From an uncultured Prochlorococcus sp. (GTDB lineage Bacteria > Cyanobacteriota > Cyanobacteriia > PCC-6307 > Cyanobiaceae), in contig CACOQT010000007.1 in assembly GCA_902629395.1 (NCBI GenBank), positions 1 to 36,056 on the forward strand: a DNA stretch of 36,056 nt, written 5' to 3'. The notes below the pieces were generated by a model. The model was given only the letters and a program-made list of their open reading frames with translations. It was not told where the DNA came from and did no database searches. Positions 1-7,751 of this stretch are shown one piece after another; positions within the stretch are counted from its first letter, which is position 1; each line of letters starts with the position of its first letter. The position numbers were made by a program, and so were the translations under genes.

Positions 1-795
1 TCTTCCCGCTCCATCGCCCCACCACATCCAAAAAGCTCCTGAGCCATACGAAACAATGTTCCACGCATGCCACGCAAAACCTGGCGTCAATCCCAAAAAA
101 AGCCAGGGCCATGAAAATTTTTTGAAATCTTTTTTAGATTTATATTCCCAAATTAAAGGTAATAAAGATGCGAATAATGCAGGAACAATTACTGGTGCCT
201 TAAGTAAAAGAATAAAACTACATGCAAATCCAGCTCCTAAAAAATTTAACTTAGTAGACTTACAATCTTTTATTGATGACAGACAAAACCATAAAAGTGC
301 AATAGCACTAAGCTGCGTCCCATCTAACATTGCCATTCTGCCATATCTAACAATTGGCAATAAAGTCAATAAAATTGCCGATGTAGTAATGCAAGCTATT
401 CGATCTTTAGGACGTAAATTCCACTGAATCAGGCCTCCCAGTGGAACAACAAAAGTAGAAAAAAGTGCTGGAAAGAACCTTATACAAAGTTCAGATGGTA
501 ATAAATTAGAACTTTTATGAAAATTTCGACAAACTCCAATAGCAAAGGATATTGCCCAATGCAATGCAGGAGGTTTATTCAAATAGGGCTTATCCCAGAT
601 AGTCGGAAGAAAACGATCTAGTCCAATTTTTTGATTTAACTCCAATGCAACTCTTGCGACAGTAGCTTCATCAAAATCTCTCAAAGGCAAATTATCCAAA
701 GAGACAAATGCAATTCCACAAGCTATGGTCCAAAAAAGAAAAACCCATAAAAATGGAGGCCTGTAGTTTTGGGAAATTCTCTCGTTCAATACCAA
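1..795 (-). CDS. GT39-type (PMT/ArnT-like) membrane glycosyltransferase, 5' part only
   Basis: Reading frame open on the minus strand from about 795 to the window edge, so the C-terminus lies outside. The start is probably TTG at 795 (or TTG at 789); no in-frame ATG occurs near it and a TGA lies just upstream. The translation has an N-terminal membrane segment, then a loop with RDFDEATVARVALELNQ and KPYLNKPPALHW, then several hydrophobic segments. The acidic D-E pair shortly after the first membrane helix and the KPP(L/A)HxW motif are typical of the dolichyl-phosphate-mannose protein mannosyltransferase/ArnT superfamily, whose members transfer sugars from polyprenyl-phosphate donors outside the cytoplasmic membrane. 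Acceptor and donor cannot be told from the sequence. It is divergent from cysK with a 137-base spacer. Family assignment is fairly sure; specificity is unknown. Confidence 0.72.
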   Translation of the reverse strand, partial: MVLNERISQNYRPPFLWVFLFWTIACGIAFVSLDNLPLRDFDEATVARVALELNQKIGLDRFLPTIWDKPYLNKPPALHWAISFAIGVCRNFHKSSNLLPSELCIRFFPALFSTFVVPLGGLIQWNLRPKDRIACITTSAILLTLLPIVRYGRMAMLDGTQLSAIALLWFCLSSIKDCKSTKLNFLGAGFACSFILLLKAPVIVPALFASLLPLIWEYKSKKDFKKFSWPWLFLGLTPGFAWHAWNIVSYGSGAFWMWWGDGAGR

Positions 796-861
796 AAAAT
801 TATTCCATCTATTTATATCTCTAAAAAGTCAATAAAGCTTTTTAATAAAAGTTTTTCAAGC

Positions 862-877
862 ATTCTTAAAAAAGAAT
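862..877. repeat. 6-bp inverted repeat in the glycosyltransferase/cysK spacer
   Basis: ATTCTT-AAAA-AAGAAT is a perfect short dyad inside the 137-base divergent spacer, followed at 881-893 by a second AT-only dyad (ATTATT-A-AATAAT) and a T-run. It could be a weak operator or a promoter-region palindrome. It lacks the GC-rich stem of a normal terminator and may simply reflect base composition. Confidence 0.25.
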
Positions 878-932
878 TGCATTATTAAATAATTTTTTCC
901 TCGAGACTGATTCAAGTTTTTAAAATAAAAAC

Positions 933-1901
933 ATGCCAATTGCCAATGACATAACTTTTTTAGTTGGCCAAACACCACTGGTCAAACTGAACCGGTTACC
1001 CACTGAATTCAATTGTAGGGCTGAAATTGTAGCCAAATTAGAAAGTTTCAATCCAACTGCCTCCGTAAAAGACCGCATAGCTGGAGCGATGGTGAAATCA
1101 GCGGAAAAAGAGGGCACCATTAAACCTGGACATACTGTTCTGATTGAGCCAACTAGCGGAAATACAGGCATTGCACTAGCAATGGTTGCTGCAGCAAAAG
1201 GGTATCGACTCATACTTACAATGCCCGACACAATGAGTACTGAACGACGTTCAATGTTAAGAGCTTTTGGAGCAGAGCTCCAACTAACACCTGGCAAAGA
1301 GGGAATCCAGGGTTCCATTCAGTTGGCCAACGAATTGGTGTCCTCCATACCTAACGCATATTTACTTCAACAATTCGATAATTTGTCCAATCCTGAGATT
1401 CATGAAAAAACTACCGCTGAAGAAATTTGGGAAGATTGCGAGGGCAAACTTGATGCATTAATTGCTGGAGTAGGCACAGGGGGAACAATCACAGGTTGTG
1501 CAAGATTTCTAAAGCAAAAGAATCCAGAAATCAAAGTTTTCGCTGTTGAACCCTCATCAAGCCCTGTCCTCTCAGGAGGAAATCCTGGATCTCATGCGAT
1601 ACAAGGAATTGGTGCTGGTTTCATCCCTAATGTATTAGACATAAATCAAATTGATGAGATCATAAAAATAAATGACAATGAAGCAATGGATATAGGAAGA
1701 AGACTTGCAAAAGAGGAAGGATTGCTAAGTGGTGTAAGCAGTGGTGCAGCAGTAGCAGCTGCTTTAAAAGTTGGTAGTCAAACTGAATTTATCAATAAAC
1801 GCTTGGTTGTTATCTTGCCTAGTTTTGGAGAAAGATATTTATCAACAACTATGTTTACGTCAATCCCCGCTCAACCAGCGAAGGGGAATGAGTACCTTTA
1901 A
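933..1901 (+). CDS. cysK: Cysteine synthase A (O-acetylserine sulfhydrylase)
   Basis: PLP-dependent enzyme that makes L-cysteine from O-acetylserine and sulfide, the last step of sulfate assimilation, in the cytoplasm. Over 322 residues it shows the expected order: substrate-side GQTPLV near residue 12, the Schiff-base lysine in NPTASVKDR (K46), the substrate loop PTSGNTG (73-79), the PLP phosphate-binding GTGGT (181-185) and a C-terminal GLLSGVSSGAA with the pyridine-binding serine. Length and motifs match CysK rather than cystathionine beta-synthase, as no CBS domains follow. The start ATG lies after an A-rich stretch without a clear Shine-Dalgarno sequence. PAPS reductase of the same pathway is encoded further along at 25683-26453. 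The next gene, for a J-domain protein, begins close to or within its 3' end. High confidence. Confidence 0.96.
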   Translation: MPIANDITFLVGQTPLVKLNRLPTEFNCRAEIVAKLESFNPTASVKDRIAGAMVKSAEKEGTIKPGHTVLIEPTSGNTGIALAMVAAAKGYRLILTMPDTMSTERRSMLRAFGAELQLTPGKEGIQGSIQLANELVSSIPNAYLLQQFDNLSNPEIHEKTTAEEIWEDCEGKLDALIAGVGTGGTITGCARFLKQKNPEIKVFAVEPSSSPVLSGGNPGSHAIQGIGAGFIPNVLDINQIDEIIKINDNEAMDIGRRLAKEEGLLSGVSSGAAVAAALKVGSQTEFINKRLVVILPSFGERYLSTTMFTSIPAQPAKGNEYL

Positions 1902-1920
1902 AAGTAATAATCATTCAACA

Positions 1921-2574
1921 ATGAGCAAAGACCCATATCAAATATTGAAAGTTCACCCCAGAGCAAAACTAGAAGAGATTAAAAAAGCTTACATAAAACT
2001 TGTAAAAATTCATCACCCAGACAAAGGTGGAAATTCAGACATAATGCTTGAAATAAATTCTGCATGGGAGATATTGAAGCAACAACATAAAGATCTTAAT
2101 TTACACAAAATTAGCAATTCAAAAATTTACAATAAGCATGAATACAAAAAGGAAACTCGTAAATACTCTGAATCTGAAGATATAAAAAATTGGTTCAAGA
2201 ATATATACATCCCCATTGATAAATTGTTAGGGCAAATAATTAATCCTTTAGGATCGAAAATAAGAGATTTATCAGCTGATCCTTATGATCAAATATTAAT
2301 GGATTCTTTCTGCTCATACCTTGAAAAAAGTAAAATTAAAATAACTAACATAAAAAAAATTTATACATCTTTTGCAAGCCCTTCCATTATCAGGGATTTT
2401 AGTTTAGACCTCTATTACTGTTTATCGCATGTTGAAGATGGTATTAATGAATTAGAACGCTACACATTTGGATATGTAGACAATTATCTTCATGATGGAA
2501 AAGCTATGATTGCTATTGCCAAGAAAAAAAGAAAACTCTTACAAAATAATAAAAAAGAATGGCTTTTTTTATAG
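1921..2574 (+). CDS. J-domain (DnaJ-like) protein with unknown C-terminal region
   Basis: The first ~65 residues form a J domain: DPYQILKVHPRAKLEEIKKAY, then the HPD tripeptide in KIHHPDKGG, the loop that stimulates the ATPase of Hsp70. No G/F region, zinc finger or DnaJ C-terminal domains follow, so this is a type III J-protein rather than DnaJ. The remaining ~150 residues are lysine-rich and helical in character, with no motif I recognise, and presumably direct a DnaK to a particular client. The ATG at 1921 puts the J domain at the N-terminus. An in-frame ATG at 1888, overlapping the cysK end and preceded by AAGGGG only one base away, is an alternative adding 11 residues. The gene is visibly more AT-rich than cysK. 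Confidence 0.8.
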   Translation: MSKDPYQILKVHPRAKLEEIKKAYIKLVKIHHPDKGGNSDIMLEINSAWEILKQQHKDLNLHKISNSKIYNKHEYKKETRKYSESEDIKNWFKNIYIPIDKLLGQIINPLGSKIRDLSADPYDQILMDSFCSYLEKSKIKITNIKKIYTSFASPSIIRDFSLDLYYCLSHVEDGINELERYTFGYVDNYLHDGKAMIAIAKKKRKLLQNNKKEWLFL

Positions 2575-2590
2575 TTTAAATTTTACTAAT

Positions 2591-2857
2591 TTATTGGTAT
2601 GTTACTAAATGATCAGAATTTATCCAAACATCAGGGACTGGTTTTCTCCACCTGATTTGGCAATAATTACCTTTAATCAATAGTATTTCTCCAGGACCTT
2701 GAAAAATATATTCAGGTAAATTAGTATCACTTGCTTTTGATTCTAAGCTGTTAACATATTTTTTACGATCGACTTTTACAAGATCTCCTTTTCTTAATTT
2801 TTTTTGTATTTTTGGTGCTGATTTTGAATCATCTATTTTTCCAGTTTGTTCAGACAT
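2591..2857 (-). CDS. ndhO: NAD(P)H-quinone oxidoreductase subunit O
   Basis: Small subunit found in cyanobacterial and chloroplast NDH-1, the thylakoid complex that moves electrons from ferredoxin to plastoquinone in respiration and cyclic flow. The 88-residue product has the family pattern: a variable, charged N-terminus, then LRKGDLVKVDRKKY, the central YIFQGPGEIL and the C-terminal QIRWRKPVPDVWI. There is no membrane segment, as expected for a peripheral subunit. It is convergent with the J-domain gene (16 bases apart) and divergent from the epimerase gene across 189 bases that must contain both promoters; I see no clear operator there. Identification rests on recalled family motifs and is strong. 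Confidence 0.9.
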   Translation of the reverse strand: MSEQTGKIDDSKSAPKIQKKLRKGDLVKVDRKKYVNSLESKASDTNLPEYIFQGPGEILLIKGNYCQIRWRKPVPDVWINSDHLVTYQ

Positions 2858-3046
2858 TTTTTAGTAATTAAAAGAAGAATGATTACTTCATTCGTATTTT
2901 CAAATAAAGAATAGCAGTGAAAACTAAGTTGGTAAGAATCATGTTATTGATTAATTGCAAATTCCCTAACGCAGATGTTCTTTATTGATCAAGTCCATAA
3001 GTCAACCAAAATACCTTTAAGCTGAATCAATGAAATTCAATAAATT

Positions 3047-3979
3047 ATGAAATTACTACTAACTGGATGCACTGGTTTTATAGGGAGAGAATTAATTCCA
3101 TTGCTACTTAAAGAGGGTCATAGCCTCACAATCATATCCAGGCAATCCACAGAAAAATTGAAAGCCCTGCTCGGTAACAACCAAAGCATCCATGCAATAC
3201 GAATGAATCCAGCTGACTCTTCGGCTTGGAATCAAGAAGAAGTACAGAAAGCTCTTAAGAACTGCGAAGGTGTTATAAACCTTGCTGGCGAACCTATTGC
3301 TGAGAAACGATGGACTGAAGACCACTGTAAAGAAATTGAAAGTAGCCGGATAGCTACAACAAAGAATTTGATCGAAAGTCTGCAAAATCAAAAAAAACCA
3401 CCAAAAGTTCTTATCAACGCATCTGCTATTGGTTTTTATGGCTCTCATCCTCAAACTGTATTCACTGAAGAAAGTATTTCAGGTAATGATTTTTTAGCGA
3501 ATCTCTGTGAAAAATGGGAATCTGTTGCAAGCAACAAACCAAGATCTACTAGAGTTGTAATTGTAAGAATTGGCATTGTTTTAGCCAAAGATGGAGGTGC
3601 ACTGGGAAAAATGCTGCCCATTTTCAGAGCTGGTCTTGGTGGCCCAATTGGAGATGGAAAGCAATGGATGAGTTGGATACACAGAACAGACCTTTGTAAT
3701 CTCATAAACGAAAGTCTGAAAAACGCCTCTTGGTCTGGTGTGGTCAATGGAGTTGCACCGAATCCTGTAAGAATGAAAGATTTTTCTAATTCACTTGGTA
3801 AAGAACTCGGAAGACCAAGCCTATTAGCAGTCCCTGGGCCAATCTTAAAATTAATTTTAGGAGATGGGGCTAAAGTAGTTTTGGAGGGACAAAATGTAAA
3901 ATCTCAAAGATTTAATAAGTTCAAATTTAAATTTAGTTTCCCTACTATTAATGATGCTTTCAAAGCAATATTAACTTAA
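3047..3979 (+). CDS. TIGR01777-type NAD(P)-dependent epimerase/sugar-nucleotide-like SDR
   Basis: Extended short-chain dehydrogenase of the YfcH/SDR39U1 group. The N-terminus holds the Rossmann signature TGCTGFIG (7-14). GVINLAGEPIAEKRW is the typical second motif, and INASAIGFYG contains the active-site tyrosine region. The C-terminal ~50 residues (NGVAPNPVRMKDF to the end) correspond to the DUF1731 tail that characterises this subfamily. Length (310 residues) is normal. The physiological substrate of the family is not established, although plant homologues have been linked to chloroplast division. It stands alone, convergent with the TPR-like gene 23 bases away. Family call is confident; function is open. 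Confidence 0.88.
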   Translation: MKLLLTGCTGFIGRELIPLLLKEGHSLTIISRQSTEKLKALLGNNQSIHAIRMNPADSSAWNQEEVQKALKNCEGVINLAGEPIAEKRWTEDHCKEIESSRIATTKNLIESLQNQKKPPKVLINASAIGFYGSHPQTVFTEESISGNDFLANLCEKWESVASNKPRSTRVVIVRIGIVLAKDGGALGKMLPIFRAGLGGPIGDGKQWMSWIHRTDLCNLINESLKNASWSGVVNGVAPNPVRMKDFSNSLGKELGRPSLLAVPGPILKLILGDGAKVVLEGQNVKSQRFNKFKFKFSFPTINDAFKAILT

Positions 3980-4002
3980 AAATCCTAAGCAAATCTGATA
4001 TG

Positions 4003-4425
4003 TCATCGAAGGTCTAACCAACTTTGTATTTTTAGTAACGTCTTCCAATTAGGTTTTCTTGACAGACCATCTTCAAATGATTCTTTTAATTCTCTCTCTA
4101 ATTCAGGTAGAACTAACATAGCTCTTTTGACATAATCAATATGATCTCTCACTCCTTTAGAGTTAGTTTCTAATAAAGCAAGGCATAAATTTATCCTTGA
4201 CTGTGGATCTTGACCATTAAGTTTCACGGCATACCGAGCAGATCGCAGTGCTTCTTGAGGAATATCACAAAGTAATTGCAACCAAGACAAACATGTCCAT
4301 GCAGCAGCGTTATTGGGAGTAGAAGAAACTATTTTTTGAAAATCTTTAATCAATTCCTCAGCTGGAAAACCAGATTTGTAACGATTTAAAGCTTCCTCAA
4401 AAAGACTTTCCTCTGATTGATCCAT
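4003..4425 (-). CDS. TPR-like small cytoplasmic protein
   Basis: A 140-residue soluble protein without signal peptide or membrane segment. Residues ~30-75 (NNAAAWTCLSWLQ followed by PQEALRSARYAVKLNGQD) fit one tetratricopeptide-type helix pair, with the A-W-x-x-L-S-W and A-L-x-x-A pattern. A second, weaker repeat follows. TPR proteins are scaffolds for protein-protein contacts; the partner is unknown. The gene lies 28 bases downstream of the A-type Fe-S carrier on the same strand, so the two are probably cotranscribed and a role near Fe-S delivery is possible but not shown. Confidence 0.72.
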   Translation of the reverse strand: MDQSEESLFEEALNRYKSGFPAEELIKDFQKIVSSTPNNAAAWTCLSWLQLLCDIPQEALRSARYAVKLNGQDPQSRINLCLALLETNSKGVRDHIDYVKRAMLVLPELERELKESFEDGLSRKPNWKTLLKIQSWLDLR

Positions 4426-4453
4426 TGTTAATTTAAAAATTCTTTAGTTTAAG

Positions 4454-4843
4454 TTAAACCGCAAATGAGCTCCCACATCCACACGTTTGTGTCGCATTTG
4501 GATTAGTGAAGTTAAAACCTCCACCAATTAAATCTGTGCTGAAATCCAATTGCATTCCATAAATATATAAAAGACTTTTAGGATCACAAATTACCTTAAA
4601 AGAACTGCCGCCAACAGAGTATTCATAGATTTCATCATCTTTTTGAATATCATCAATGGACACAAAGTCCATTGTGTAACTCATACCACTGCAACCTCCT
4701 GAACGTACTCCTACTCTCAATAGTTTTCCAGAGCCTTGCTCTTTACAAAGCCTTGCCAACTGATCCAATGCAGGAGTTGTAATTAGGACTCCTTTTCCAT
4801 CTTGAGCTTTGTGAGTTTTGGGAGGTGCGTTCGATTCACTCAT
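4454..4843 (-). CDS. A-type iron-sulfur carrier (HesB/IscA/SufA/ErpA family)
   Basis: Carries assembled Fe-S clusters from the scaffold to apoproteins. The 129-residue product has the three invariant cysteines of the family: C51 in RSGGCSGMSY and C121/C123 in the C-terminal TQTCGCGSSF. GGGFNFTNPNA just before the last pair is also characteristic. The N-terminal ~15 residues form a non-conserved tail. Which member it is (SufA-, IscA- or ErpA-like) cannot be settled from sequence alone; marine cyanobacteria use the SUF system, making a SufA-like role likely. A 24-bp perfect dyad lies just upstream of its start, between it and the divergent crtQ, and is a candidate control site. Confidence 0.93.
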   Translation of the reverse strand: MSESNAPPKTHKAQDGKGVLITTPALDQLARLCKEQGSGKLLRVGVRSGGCSGMSYTMDFVSIDDIQKDDEIYEYSVGGSSFKVICDPKSLLYIYGMQLDFSTDLIGGGFNFTNPNATQTCGCGSSFAV

Positions 4844-4853
4844 TTTTCTTTTT

Positions 4854-4877
4854 TGATTAATAACACTCTATTAATCA
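4854..4877. promoter_or_regulatory. 9-bp perfect inverted repeat upstream of the A-type Fe-S carrier gene
   Basis: TGATTAATA, six bases, TATTAATCA. The dyad sits 11 bases before the carrier start codon and 70 bases before the divergent crtQ start. Perfect 9-bp arms with a 6-bp spacer put the half-site centres 15 bp apart, about 1.4 helical turns, which is compatible with a dimeric repressor. The half-site is not the NtcA (GTA-N8-TAC) or published SufR (CAAC-N6-GTTG) sequence, although the 6-bp spacing is the same as in the latter. The regulator is unknown. The stem is all A/T except one pair, so a chance palindrome is possible. Confidence 0.4.
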
Positions 4878-4946
4878 TATTCGATTTTAAAAGTACCAAA
4901 AAAGAGTTTTTGTTCATAGAGTTAAAGTATCCATTTTATTAAACGA

Positions 4947-6407
4947 GTGAAAATAGCAATAATAGGTGCGGGCTTGGCAGGATTAACTGCTGCAGTTGAC
5001 CTTGTTGATGAAGGTCATGAAGTCGACCTCTACGAGGCAAAACCCTTTGTAGGAGGCAAAGTTGGAAGTTGGGAAGACACTGATGGTAATCACATAGAGA
5101 TGGGGCTCCACGTGTTCTTTTTCAACTATGCCAATCTCTTTGCACTAATGAGGAAAGTTGGGGCATTTGAAAATCTCTTACCAAAAGAGCACACACACCT
5201 TTTTGTTAACAAAGGTGGTGAAATCAAATCACTGGATTTTCGATTTTTCGCAGGAGCTCCTTTTAATGGCTTAAAAGCCTTTTTTACTACACCCCAACTA
5301 AGTTGGATTGACAAACTTAGAAATGCTCTAGCTCTTGGAACCAGTCCAATAGTCAGAGGGCTTGTTGACTACGAGGGTGCGATGAAAACGATACGATCTC
5401 TAGATTCTATAAGTTTTAAAAGATGGTTTCTCAACCATGGAGGAAGCCAAAATAGTATCGAAAGAATGTGGAATCCGATTGCATATGCATTGGGATTTAT
5501 TGATTGCGAAGCAATCTCCGCAAGGTGCATGCTCACCATATTTATGATGTTTGCTTCAAAAACAGAGGCATCCAAGCTCAACTTATTAAAGGGGTCACCA
5601 CACAAGTGGCTGACAAAGCCAATACTCGATTACATTGAAGAAAGAGGCGGAAGACTTCACCTAAAAAATATTGTTAAAGAAATTCATTCAGAGTACGCAG
5701 GTCAGCCATCTGTTTCGGGCATAACCCTTCAAACACCTCAGGGTGAGAAAAAAATCCAAGCAGACAAATATCTTGCTGCTTGTGATGTATCTGGCATTAA
5801 AAGAATAATTCCTAGATCATGGAGACGCTTCAAAGAGTTTGACTCACTTTTTAAGCTTGATGCTGTTCCAGTCGCAACAGTCCAACTTAGATACGATGGG
5901 TGGGTAACGGAAATAAACAATCAAAGAGCTCAAAAAAATCTTAATAATCCTTCAGGTCTAGACAACTTGCTGTACACAGCAGATGCTGATTTTAGTTGTT
6001 TTGCAGATTTGGCTTTATCCAGCCCAGAAGACTATAAAAAAGATGATCAGGGCTCTCTACTTCAATGTGTATTAACCCCTGGAGATCCTTGGATTACAAA
6101 ATCCTCTGATGAAATTGTGAAACACACAGATTTACAGGTAAGGAACCTTTTCCCTTCTTCAAGAAGTCTGAATCTCTTGTGGAGCAATGTGGTAAAGGTT
6201 TCACATTCCCTCTATAGAGAAGCTCCAGGAATGGAGCCCTACAGACCAGATCAAAAAACCTCTTTTAGTAATTTTTTCTTGGCAGGCAGTTACACAAAAC
6301 AAGATTACATTGACTCTATGGAAGGAGCGACAATGAGCGGGCATCTTGCTGCCTCAGCAATGCTTTCAAAGTCTGTTTCACTAGCAAAGAATTCTTCGGT
6401 TGCCTAA
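4947..6407 (+). CDS. crtQ: 9,9'-di-cis-zeta-carotene desaturase
   Basis: FAD-dependent desaturase that converts zeta-carotene through neurosporene to (pro)lycopene, associated with thylakoid/plastoglobule-like membranes and delivering electrons to the quinone pool. The start is GTG. Residues 1-30 hold the dinucleotide-binding [10 protein letters not shown] motif ending in an acidic residue (LYEAKPF), followed by [35 protein letters not shown] and the C-terminal [19 protein letters not shown] are hallmark segments of the plant/cyanobacterial phytoene/zeta-carotene desaturase family, and the first two fit ZDS better than PDS. Length of 486 residues is usual. The SRPBCC gene follows after three bases, indicating an operon. 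High confidence for ZDS. Confidence 0.94.
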   Translation: MKIAIIGAGLAGLTAAVDLVDEGHEVDLYEAKPFVGGKVGSWEDTDGNHIEMGLHVFFFNYANLFALMRKVGAFENLLPKEHTHLFVNKGGEIKSLDFRFFAGAPFNGLKAFFTTPQLSWIDKLRNALALGTSPIVRGLVDYEGAMKTIRSLDSISFKRWFLNHGGSQNSIERMWNPIAYALGFIDCEAISARCMLTIFMMFASKTEASKLNLLKGSPHKWLTKPILDYIEERGGRLHLKNIVKEIHSEYAGQPSVSGITLQTPQGEKKIQADKYLAACDVSGIKRIIPRSWRRFKEFDSLFKLDAVPVATVQLRYDGWVTEINNQRAQKNLNNPSGLDNLLYTADADFSCFADLALSSPEDYKKDDQGSLLQCVLTPGDPWITKSSDEIVKHTDLQVRNLFPSSRSLNLLWSNVVKVSHSLYREAPGMEPYRPDQKTSFSNFFLAGSYTKQDYIDSMEGATMSGHLAASAMLSKSVSLAKNSSVA

Positions 6408-6410
6408 GCA

Positions 6411-6863
6411 ATGGGAAAGTGGCTTGATCACACCGTAATAAGTGAAATTAATGCTCCAGTCGATCTTGTCTGGAAGTTTTGGAGTGATTTAGATTCAATG
6501 CCTTTGTGGATGACCTGGATTGAATCAGTCAAAACTATTGATGAAAACACCTCTACACTTCCCGATCTGACGGAGTGGACATTGGCAGCTAATGGCTTTC
6601 GTTTTAAATGGAAAGCTCAGATTACCGAAAGAGCGGAAGCAAATAAGTTGAAATGGAAATCTGTTGGTGGTTTACCTACAAAAGGATCAGTTCGTTTTTA
6701 CAGTGAAGAAACCTCAAAAACTGTGGTTAAGTTAAAAATATCTTATGAATTACCACATGTTTTAGCAAATTTAATGAAAGCAAATATCCTAGGAGGTATG
6801 GTCACAAAAGAATTACAAAAAAATCTTGATGGTTTTAAAGAACTCGTGGAAAAATCAGCATAA
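6411..6863 (+). CDS. SRPBCC-fold (polyketide cyclase/dehydrase-like) protein
   Basis: A 150-residue soluble protein beginning WLDHTVISEINAPVDLVWKFWSDLDSMPLWMTWI, the N-terminal strand-helix pattern of START/SRPBCC helix-grip proteins that bind hydrophobic ligands in a central cavity. The body contains alternating strands (FRFKWKAQITERAEANKLKWKSV), and the C-terminus is the long amphipathic helix expected of the fold. It starts three bases after crtQ on the same strand, so it is translated from the same message. A role in handling or protecting carotenoid or isoprenoid intermediates is a reasonable inference from this coupling, but no ligand can be read from the sequence. Confidence 0.82.
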   Translation: MGKWLDHTVISEINAPVDLVWKFWSDLDSMPLWMTWIESVKTIDENTSTLPDLTEWTLAANGFRFKWKAQITERAEANKLKWKSVGGLPTKGSVRFYSEETSKTVVKLKISYELPHVLANLMKANILGGMVTKELQKNLDGFKELVEKSA

Positions 6864-6865
6864 TT

Positions 6866-7666
6866 TTAATTACTATTTAGCTCTAGACAAGCTTTAACTA
6901 ATCCTTCCAAATTGTGAGGTGAAGCTTCTTTATCAGGTTCTCTAATAAGATTTTTACAGCTTATTGTTGTTTGAGGACCAATCGATATAATCTTAACCTT
7001 TTCAATTAATGTCAACCAGTTCTCACCTAAGTATTTATTAAATAAACTCACAGTATTTATTACCGTTTTACCACTAGTGAAGGCAATAATATCAATTATT
7101 CCACAATTTAAAGCATCTATAGTCTTTCGAGGAATATCTTCTGGACAAGAAGATTCATAAGCAGCAACTTCAGTGACCTCTGCACCTTTTAATTTAAAAG
7201 AGTCAGATAATATTGATCTGCCACCCGTTTGGACTCTGGGAATCAATAATTTCAAACCTTTTTCATTTGAAGGAAAATGTTCTATCAAGCTGTCTGCAAT
7301 AAAACTAGGTGGAACAAAACTGATCTTTGCATCCATAGCCGATAACAAAGAGGCTGTCTTTCTTCCAACAGCAGCAATTTTAATATTCTTAGAAATTTTC
7401 GACAAAGATAAACTGATTTCTTTCATTCTATTTTCAACATTTCTAACACCATTAGCACTAGAAAAGATAATCCAATCGAAGGTATAAATTTTCTTTAAAG
7501 CATCATCCAAAGGTCGCCAGTCATCTGGAGGTCCAATTACTAAAGAGGGAAGATCAAAAACCTCTGCCCCTTTTTTTCTAAATATCTCACGTGCCTCTGA
7601 GCTCTGTTCTAAGGCACGAGTAATAATTATCCTCTTGTCAATCAAAGTCATTTCTGTGTTCTTCAT
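6866..7666 (-). CDS. hemD: Uroporphyrinogen-III synthase
   Basis: Closes and inverts ring D of hydroxymethylbilane to make uroporphyrinogen III, the common precursor of chlorophyll, haem and sirohaem. The 266-residue protein shows the weakly conserved HemD pattern: KRIIITRALEQSSEAREIFRKKGAEV at the start of domain 1, WIIFSSANGVRNV, then in domain 2 IDIIAFTSGKTV and ISIGPQTTISC. Sequence conservation in this family is always low, and these motifs in this order are diagnostic. The start may be residue 1 or Met6 (MTLIDKR). It is the last gene of a minus-strand run after the GH3 gene (86 bases) and ends convergent with the SRPBCC gene, two bases apart. Confidence 0.9.
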   Translation of the reverse strand: MKNTEMTLIDKRIIITRALEQSSEAREIFRKKGAEVFDLPSLVIGPPDDWRPLDDALKKIYTFDWIIFSSANGVRNVENRMKEISLSLSKISKNIKIAAVGRKTASLLSAMDAKISFVPPSFIADSLIEHFPSNEKGLKLLIPRVQTGGRSILSDSFKLKGAEVTEVAAYESSCPEDIPRKTIDALNCGIIDIIAFTSGKTVINTVSLFNKYLGENWLTLIEKVKIISIGPQTTISCKNLIREPDKEASPHNLEGLVKACLELNSN

Positions 7667-7751
7667 TCCTTGGAATTCTAAAAAAAATTATTAATTAATT
7701 TAAACAACAAAAAGCTAGTTATGAATATTTAAATTCTTGATTTAACAATTT

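Noticed and set aside
56-427. Plus-strand open frame of 123 codons
   Set aside because: It is antisense to the clearly coding glycosyltransferase fragment, which has membrane spans and GT39 motifs on the minus strand.
862-893. Rho-independent terminator in the glycosyltransferase/cysK spacer
   Set aside because: The dyads are all or mostly A/T and sit between divergent genes, where no terminator is expected.
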